Shown: positions 55,940 through 64,000 of the stretch, piece by piece
Layout: every line of letters starts with the position of its first letter
Numbering within the stretch: position 1 is the stretch's first letter
Origin: Plasmodium malariae
Taxonomy: Eukaryota > Apicomplexa > Aconoidasida > Haemosporida > Plasmodiidae
Reading direction: 5' to 3'
Assembly: GCF_900090045.1 (NCBI RefSeq)
Contig: NC_041786.1
Location: 1,413,501 to 1,477,500, forward strand
DNA: 64,000 nucleotides
The notes under the pieces: model-generated
Databases searched by the model: none
The model's input: only the letters and a program-made list of their open reading frames with translations
What the model was told of the DNA's origin: nothing
Translations under genes and position numbers: made by a program

Positions 55940-56355
55940 TTTCTTAAAAATAGCAAAACAATCAAAAAGGTAGCAGTATTAACATAAACATTATGTAGCA
56001 ATTGTAATTACAATAGCCTAAATTTATTAATTTTCGTACGACCACGTACACATAAAATAACACACTTGCGCAAATATAGAGAAATGCACTGTATTGATTA
56101 TTTCATAATAACTACATAATTATTGCGTTTTAATTTCCTGCATGTCGACGTGTGTATAAATGGGGATATTTTACATATAGGTATTCTACATGTTAAACTT
56201 GACTCATTACAATGACTAGATTCTTTTTCCTAATCAATCTACCTCTTTTTTAATATATACATATACATACATATATATGTATGTTACTTCTCGCCTCTGC
56301 TTCTATTCACTTTGAAAGGAATTAACTCTTGGCATGAGTCCTTAGGTCCCCACCC
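53971..56355. other. Intergenic region between plasmepsin V and the LON-domain gene
   Basis: About 2.4 kb. It contains a tatttgtatttg-type array next to the LON gene start (54050-54215), a tatatagatatgaatacata array (54680-54815), poly(A)/poly(T) runs and a TA tract (55566-55600). No supported gene. Confidence 0.7.
54050..54215. repeat. 6-bp-based repeat tatttg/tatgcg/tattcg
   Basis: Hexamer array with higher-order variants, about 80 bp upstream of the LON-domain start codon. It may fall in the 5' UTR or promoter. Confidence 0.85.
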
Positions 56356-58074
<1,719 letters not shown>

Positions 58075-58257
58075 TTATTCCTTTTGTGTAATCTTTATTT
58101 TTGCTATAACAGTGATGAGGTGTGCAACTTACGATGGTATGCGCAATTCGTTACTACTCGACTTCTCCGCTTTATTTCGCTATCTTTCCCGATTAATTTA
58201 GCTAATTTCCCCACTTAATTTCACTGTTTTTTCCGCGATGTCTCACTTTATTTTACT

Positions 58258-58440
58258 AATTTTTCCGCTATTTTTTCCGCTATTTTTTCCGCTTTTTCTT
58301 CCGCTTTTTCTTCCGCTTTTTCTTCCGCTTTTTTTTCCGCTTTTTCTTCCGCTTTTTTTTCCGCTTTTTCTTCCGCTTTTTCTTCCGCTTTTTTTTCCGC
58401 TTTTTCTTCCGCTTTTTCTTCCGCCTTTTCTTCCACTTTT
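58258..58440. repeat. 12-bp array ttccgctttttc
   Basis: About fifteen copies with c/t variation. Minus-strand shadows read (AEEK) and (KKRK). Confidence 0.9.
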
Positions 58441-59338
58441 TTTCCTTTTTTATTTTATTTCCCCCTTCTTCCTCTTTTATATTTATCACGGGGGTGGGGA
58501 GGGGTAGCAAGTTGACGAAGGCACAAGAGAAATGAATGAAACCTGCTGAACTGGAAAATTACAAATTCGCACAGCACAGTACGGAACAATAAGATTCGGA
58601 GCAATAAGAGTAAAATAAAAAAAAAAAAAAAAAAAAAGGCAAAAGCAAAAATGGAAAAGAGAAATACAAAATGAAAAAAAAAAAAAAAAAAATATATATA
58701 AAAGTGTATCACCTTACGATATAAAAATTTACCCTTTATTCAAAATAAATTAAAAAAATAAATACATAAAAAAAAAAATAAAAAGAATTGATATCATTTT
58801 CGTCGGTTGAGCAAGTATTATTCCTAAGGCGAAAAGTTATCTGGCTGTTAGTCTTTATATCTGCGTCGTCATTTTCATGTCTGGTAGAACGGAAAATGGA
58901 ACTAGATGAATACTAAATTTTGTATTGATTATATTTGCACGAATCTAAGTAACTGTTTGTATCTGAGTCTACACTGTTGTACATACTTGTGTACACATGT
59001 GTGAGGTACAAAAACAGCATGCTGCCTAACTCTGCGTAACGTTTTGCAAATCTTCTAAAAATATTTTATCTCTAAGATATATACAAATACAATTATACAG
59101 GAAGGAAAAAAAAAAAAAAAAAAAAAATAATAATAATAATAATAATACAGCTATATGTACATATATACCAATCAACACAATTTATTCGTTTTAGTTTTAT
59201 ATCTGTATGAAAAAAATAAAAAAAAATATATAGAGCGAGCGGTACATTTCACGGATCCTACTTTATATTTATTTCAATTTATTTCATTACATTTGGACTT
59301 ATCTTTTTATTTCGTTTCACTGTCCCTTAGGTTTATAT

Positions 59339-59580
59339 ACGTATATCAACACATATGTTCATTTATATATACGTATATCAACACATATGTTCATTTATAT
59401 ATACGTATATCAACACATATGTTCATTTATATATACGTATATCAACACATATGTTCATTTATATATACATATATCTACACATATGTTCATTTATATATAC
59501 GTATATCTACACATATGTTCATTTATATATACATATATCTACACATATGTTCATTTATATATACGTATATCTACAAGTAC
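59339..59580. repeat. 32-bp minisatellite, about eight copies
   Basis: The unit begins acgtatatcaacacatatgt and continues tcatttatatat. Left copies have atcaac, right copies atctac. Because 32 is not a multiple of three, each copy shifts the frame, producing three overlapping open frames with a 32-codon period. Confidence 0.92.
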
Positions 59581-59811
59581 GTATATTTATATTTATATTT
59601 ATATATATATATGTATATACATATGCACATATTTGTTTATGTAACTCCACTTGCATATTATTACCTTGTTTTGCAACAAATATCATATAAAATTCAAAAT
59701 TTTTGAAATTTTTTTTTTTTTTTATAAGTATTTTTCGGGTATACAAATTTTAAAAACACAAAAGAATAGTAGCACACAAAATAAACTTGCTTTGCTATAA
59801 AAATTGTACCA

Positions 59812-59849
<38 letters not shown>

Positions 59850-60512
59850 GTGTGTAACGTTAATTCCAAAAAAGGATTGCACATATATATACATGTGTAT
59901 ATATTTTGTCATTTCTTATATAGCTACAAAAGGGGGATAACGAAGTTGTTATTTCGAAAATTACCATTTCCTTCTAGTAGCATTGTTTCCTACCCACCTC
60001 TTTTTATTTTATTTATTTATTTTTTTTTTTTTTTGTTTTATGCCAACACAAAGTAGTGAAATGGTAAAATAGCGAGATTGCACATTAAAACAAAACATGA
60101 AAGAAAAAGAACAAATTAGCGTATGGCACTTCAAAAAGATATCAATCAAACAAATATATACACATATATAAATATACACATATATATACATATATAAATA
60201 TACACATATATATACATATATAAATATACACATATACATACATATATGCAATAACAGCAGAAAAATGGTTTAAAACATATAATAACAAAAGAGTGCTATT
60301 AAAAATATAAAAAATTAATACATACCATAGTGGCAAAGGGTACATAAGAATATGCCTATGCGAGTATGTATATATGGACTCACGTACGTAAGTATAACAT
60401 GTGTGTACTGTATGATGTGTTACATATGAATGGGTATCGTATTATGCTAAAGTAAACGAGATATACTAAAAAAAAAAATGGTACATATACTTTATAAACT
60501 TTTAGAATTATC

Positions 60513-60544
<32 letters not shown>

Positions 60545-60594
60545 AAAATATGCATATATCACATAATAAATTTTATTATGCATAAAAGTAAATA

Positions 60595-60635
<41 letters not shown>

Positions 60636-60897
60636 TACATATGTATGTATAAGTATATATATGAATTATGTATGCATGTATTATTTATATATATATTATT
60701 TTTATATGTATTATTTATATGCGTATTATGTATGCACGTATATTTTTTTTTCGTTATCTGTCGATCCCTGTTTCGGTGAAAAACCCCTCTACCCACTTTT
60801 CAAAGAAAAAAAAAATTTGCCTAAACCAAAAATTAATCTATACAAGAAAATATAAAAACTGCAAGCGGTAAGTCATGACAAGTATGTGTTTATTTTA

Positions 60898-61108
<211 letters not shown>

Positions 61109-61954
61109 GCACGTACATATGTATTTGTAGTAAATGTATATATATACATATAAACTCATGCACTAGTAAAAATCATGTTAATAGCAATCCAATGTAATTG
61201 CAATTTTGCAACTTTTTATTTCCATCCCATTCAGCTATTGCTCATAAAATAAGTAAAACAGAGCAGCATAGTTTTCATGAACTTTATCAAGCGCTTTTTT
61301 GTTTGAATTTAAAAAAAAAAATAAAATAAATAAATAAATATAAATATATATATATATATACGTGTATTACAAAAATGTAAGTATAAACTTATGTACCTAT
61401 ATACGTGCATATGCATATATATACATATGCATATATATACATATATATACATATGCATATATATACATATGCATATATATACATATGCATATATACATAT
61501 GCATATATACATATATATATTATATATGTAGTGATAGAAACATATTGGGCGTACTAAAAATACAGTAAAAAAAAATACTGAACTGGGTGTACTGTCAACG
61601 AAATAAATGCATAAAAAACAATTCAAATCAGAAAAAAAATTTTGTAAATTTTTTTATCAAGTTATACTTTATTTTTAATGCCATGTGCATTTTATTAACG
61701 TCGAAGGAGCGATCTCATCGTTAAAATTACTACTGTACGCTTTTTCAATTCAAAAGGAACTCTACGTTTTTGTATATCATTCTTATACATATATATGCCT
61801 ATAATACATATGTACATAGGTACATATATATGTGTATACGTAAATTAAAACAAAGATAAAGCAAAGAACTTTTTTTAATTTTGAAACGACAATTTTGAAC
61901 ATAAGAAAATAATATTTTTCTGAACAGTTTTTCGATTTATTCATTAACGTAAAA

Positions 61955-63760
61955 ATGGTGGAAGGGACCAACGAAAAAAGTGAGGAAAGATAAAAAAGCT
62001 AAAAAAAGAATAATGAGATAAATGAAAAAAATGAGAAAAATGAGAAAAATGAGAAAAATGAGATAAATGGAAAAAATGAGATAAATGAAAAAAATGAGAT
62101 AAATAAGAAAAATGAGAAAAATGAGATAAATGAGAAAAATGAAAAAAATGAGATAAATGAAAAAAATGAGATAAATGAAAAAATAAGGAGAAAGTAAAAG
62201 TGAGAATTAACATGCGAGTGACGGAAGAACGTTTTCGTCAAAATTAAGTCCATCTAAACGATAATTCGTTCTAATGTAAAGAGGCCGACTCAATGCTGTA
62301 CAGTACATACATTTGTGCACAAGCGCACTAACACACCGTCCGTTCGTTTTTCCTTCACCCCCTCTCTTTGTAGAAAACGCTGTTGAAAAAAAAAAGGCTG
62401 AGGATAAGACCAAGAAAAACGTGAAAAAAGAGAAAAATATGAAAAATATGAAAAATGAGAAAAACGCGAAAGATGCGAAAAACGCGAAAGACGCGAAAAA
62501 TGCAAAAAACGCGAAAAATGCAAAAAACGCAAAAAACGCGAAAAACAAAACAAAGGTTATAAATAATAATGACAAGGACATGAAAAAGAATGATAAGAAG
62601 AAAAATATCGGAAAACAAAAGGTTACTGATAAAAGCAAGGTTAAGAAAACGTTAGATAAAAATGTGGACCACAAAAACAAATTAAAAAAAATGAAAGGCG
62701 CTGATAAAAACATTAAGAAGAAAAAAATAAAAACATCCATCCGTTATAAAAGGTTATATACATTCGTTAATTTTTGTTTATTACATGAAATGTAGTTAAT
62801 ATATTTTTTTTTTTTTTTTTTTTTTTGTTTTGTTTTTATGGGAAGGGGCAAATAAGAAACACGAGTTGTTACATTGTTGTTGTTAAGTTGATGAATGTTT
62901 CTTGTCTTTTTTTGTAGTTTCTTTTATGTATGTAGTTGTATGTATGTGCTGCATGTGTCCTGCTTGAAGTGAGTGTCTTTCGCAAGTGCCTATCTTGTGT
63001 ATATCCCTCCGCACGCTGCATGGTCGTTTATCATTCATCAATTATCAATCATCATGGCATTAATCATGTTGAGACATAATCGTTAATGATTACTTATCCA
63101 TTTTTCCTGTGAAGGCCGAGAACCCTGAAACTCCCAAGAAATCCCAAATGCCCCAAAATTGTCAAGTCCTGTTATAGAAAGACGTTGGATAAATATGGAA
63201 TAATAAAATACCCCTTAACATCCGAAAAAGCTATGAAAAAAATTGAAGAAATAAATACATTAGTGTTCATATGTGACAAAAGAGCGGATAAGAGAAAAAT
63301 TAAGAAATCAGTGAGCAGCTTGTTCGGAATTACTTGCGATAAGGTGAATGTGCTTAACAGGTAGGTGCTTAAAAAAAAAAAAAAAAAAAAAAAAAAGTAA
63401 GAATTCGAGAGTGCAATGGAGTGGAGTATAGAGTACAGAGAAGTACAGCAGAATAGACTACTGTATAGGAAAAAAAGCAGAGGAACGGAAATAGTCGTAA
63501 ATTGTTAACAGTTCATGTATACCAAGGCACAGGCCCCTTTAAAACGGGCAACCGTGCGCATGTACATATGTGTATATACATAGGTACCTGCTTACATACG
63601 TACGTACGTAGTTATGTTCACACATATATATATATATATACATTTGTGTGTGTTATGCGTGTATCAATTTTTCAGACTGAACGGAGATAAGAAGGCGTAC
63701 GTTCGCTTGTCAAAGGAACATGATGCTTTGGAAGTTGCTAACAAAATTGGAATTTTATAA
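61955..63760 (+). CDS. RPL23: 60S ribosomal protein L23 (uL23; L23a type), four exons
   Basis: Exons: 61955-61979, 62374-62752, 63115-63360 and 63676-63760 (244 aa, phases agree). Exon 1 encodes MVEGTNEK. The C-terminal 120 residues are unmistakable uL23: [20 protein letters not shown] across the exon 2/3 junction, [59 protein letters not shown] across the exon 3/4 junction, [20 protein letters not shown]. uL23 lines the polypeptide exit tunnel of the large subunit and is the docking site for nascent-chain factors such as SRP. The basic N-terminal extension (about 100 residues) is longer than usual and includes a KNAK repeat at 62465-62545. Intron 1 contains an aaaaatgagataaatg repeat. It is likely highly expressed. 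Confidence 0.96.
62010..62190. repeat. A-rich minisatellite in RPL23 intron 1
   Basis: Irregular aaaaatgagaaaaatgagat and aaatgagataaatg units within intron 1 (61980-62373). Confidence 0.88.
62465..62545 (+). repeat. 9-bp in-frame repeat encoding (K)NA in RPL23
   Basis: About nine copies of aaaaacgcg and aaagacgcg encode Lys-Asn-Ala and Lys-Asp-Ala in the basic N-terminal extension. Confidence 0.93.
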
Positions 63761-64000
63761 AAAAAAGGAATAGCAGTACATATTATTTTTATACTTATGT
63801 GTATTTTCAACGTGTTACATGTTACAATGTGTTAATAGGCTTATTCCTTTTTTATAACTCAAATTAGGTCGATGCATTTACATGCACATATACATAAATA
63901 TATTATACGTATGTGTATGTATGCACGCACATGTGCACATATTAAAGAGGAATAATTAAAACTGCGATAGTCATATTTGTGGATGGACCTTTAGCAGTAA
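63761..64000. other. 3' flank of RPL23
   Basis: AT-rich 3' UTR and flank. No coding signal before the window ends. Confidence 0.7.

Noticed and set aside
59155..59706. 183-codon ORF on plus near 59.2-59.7 kb
   Set aside because: It follows the 32-bp array, has no conserved motif, and two other frames are equally open.

Overview
The window is nuclear DNA of a malaria parasite (genus Plasmodium). It is strongly AT-rich, with long poly(dA)/poly(dT) tracts, Asn/Lys-rich low-complexity proteins, many small GT-AG introns and abundant pure minisatellites between genes. It encodes Plasmodium/apicomplexan proteins: plasmepsin V, the glideosome membrane protein GAPM1, and a bipartite-leader, apicoplast-type protein. 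The intermediate AT bias and expanded repeats suggest a P. malariae- or P. ovale-like species rather than P. falciparum or P. vivax, but the species cannot be fixed by eye. From memory, RPL23, plasmepsin V, GAPM1 and VPS52 are neighbours on P. falciparum chromosome 13, so this looks like a syntenic, chromosome-internal core block and not a subtelomere.

Layout, left to right. 479-5572 (+): nine-exon DDX11/CHL1-type iron-sulfur DNA helicase. 6522-8140 (-): five-exon PRELI/MSF1 mitochondrial lipid-transfer protein. About 8.6-9.6 kb (+): a possible small multi-exon gene, unresolved. 9977-24338 (+): giant VPS13-like bridge lipid-transfer protein (three exons, about 4,596 aa). 25831-27781 (+): three-exon MFAP1 spliceosomal protein. 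29075-30634 (-): cyclin-fold protein. 30.6-35.4 kb: mostly repeats, with one uncertain coding-like patch. 35447-39232 (+): ASNSD1-like asparagine-synthetase-domain protein. 39811-41118 (-): BCCIP/Bcp1 family. 41970-45845 (+): VPS52 of the GARP complex. 47801-49233 (-): three-exon GAPM1. 52582-53970 (-): secreted, probably apicoplast protein with a Lon N-terminal (substrate-binding) domain. 56356-58056 (-): plasmepsin V. 61955-63760 (+): four-exon ribosomal protein uL23 (RPL23).

The genes are housekeeping and parasite-core functions and do not form one pathway. There are thematic links: two lipid-transfer proteins (PRELI and VPS13) lie side by side, VPS52 acts in endosome-to-Golgi traffic, plasmepsin V acts in the ER export pathway, and GAPM1 acts in the inner membrane complex. 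I rebuilt the multi-exon models by requiring a GT...AG intron, matching phase and family motifs on both sides of every junction. The most useful results of this are the Q-motif exon of the helicase (479-535), the complete PRELI gene and the C-terminal exons of VPS13, none of which is visible as a long ORF. I see no convincing tRNA, rRNA, CRISPR array, transposon or centromere. No multi-gene novel system is evident. The most notable oddities are listed as findings.
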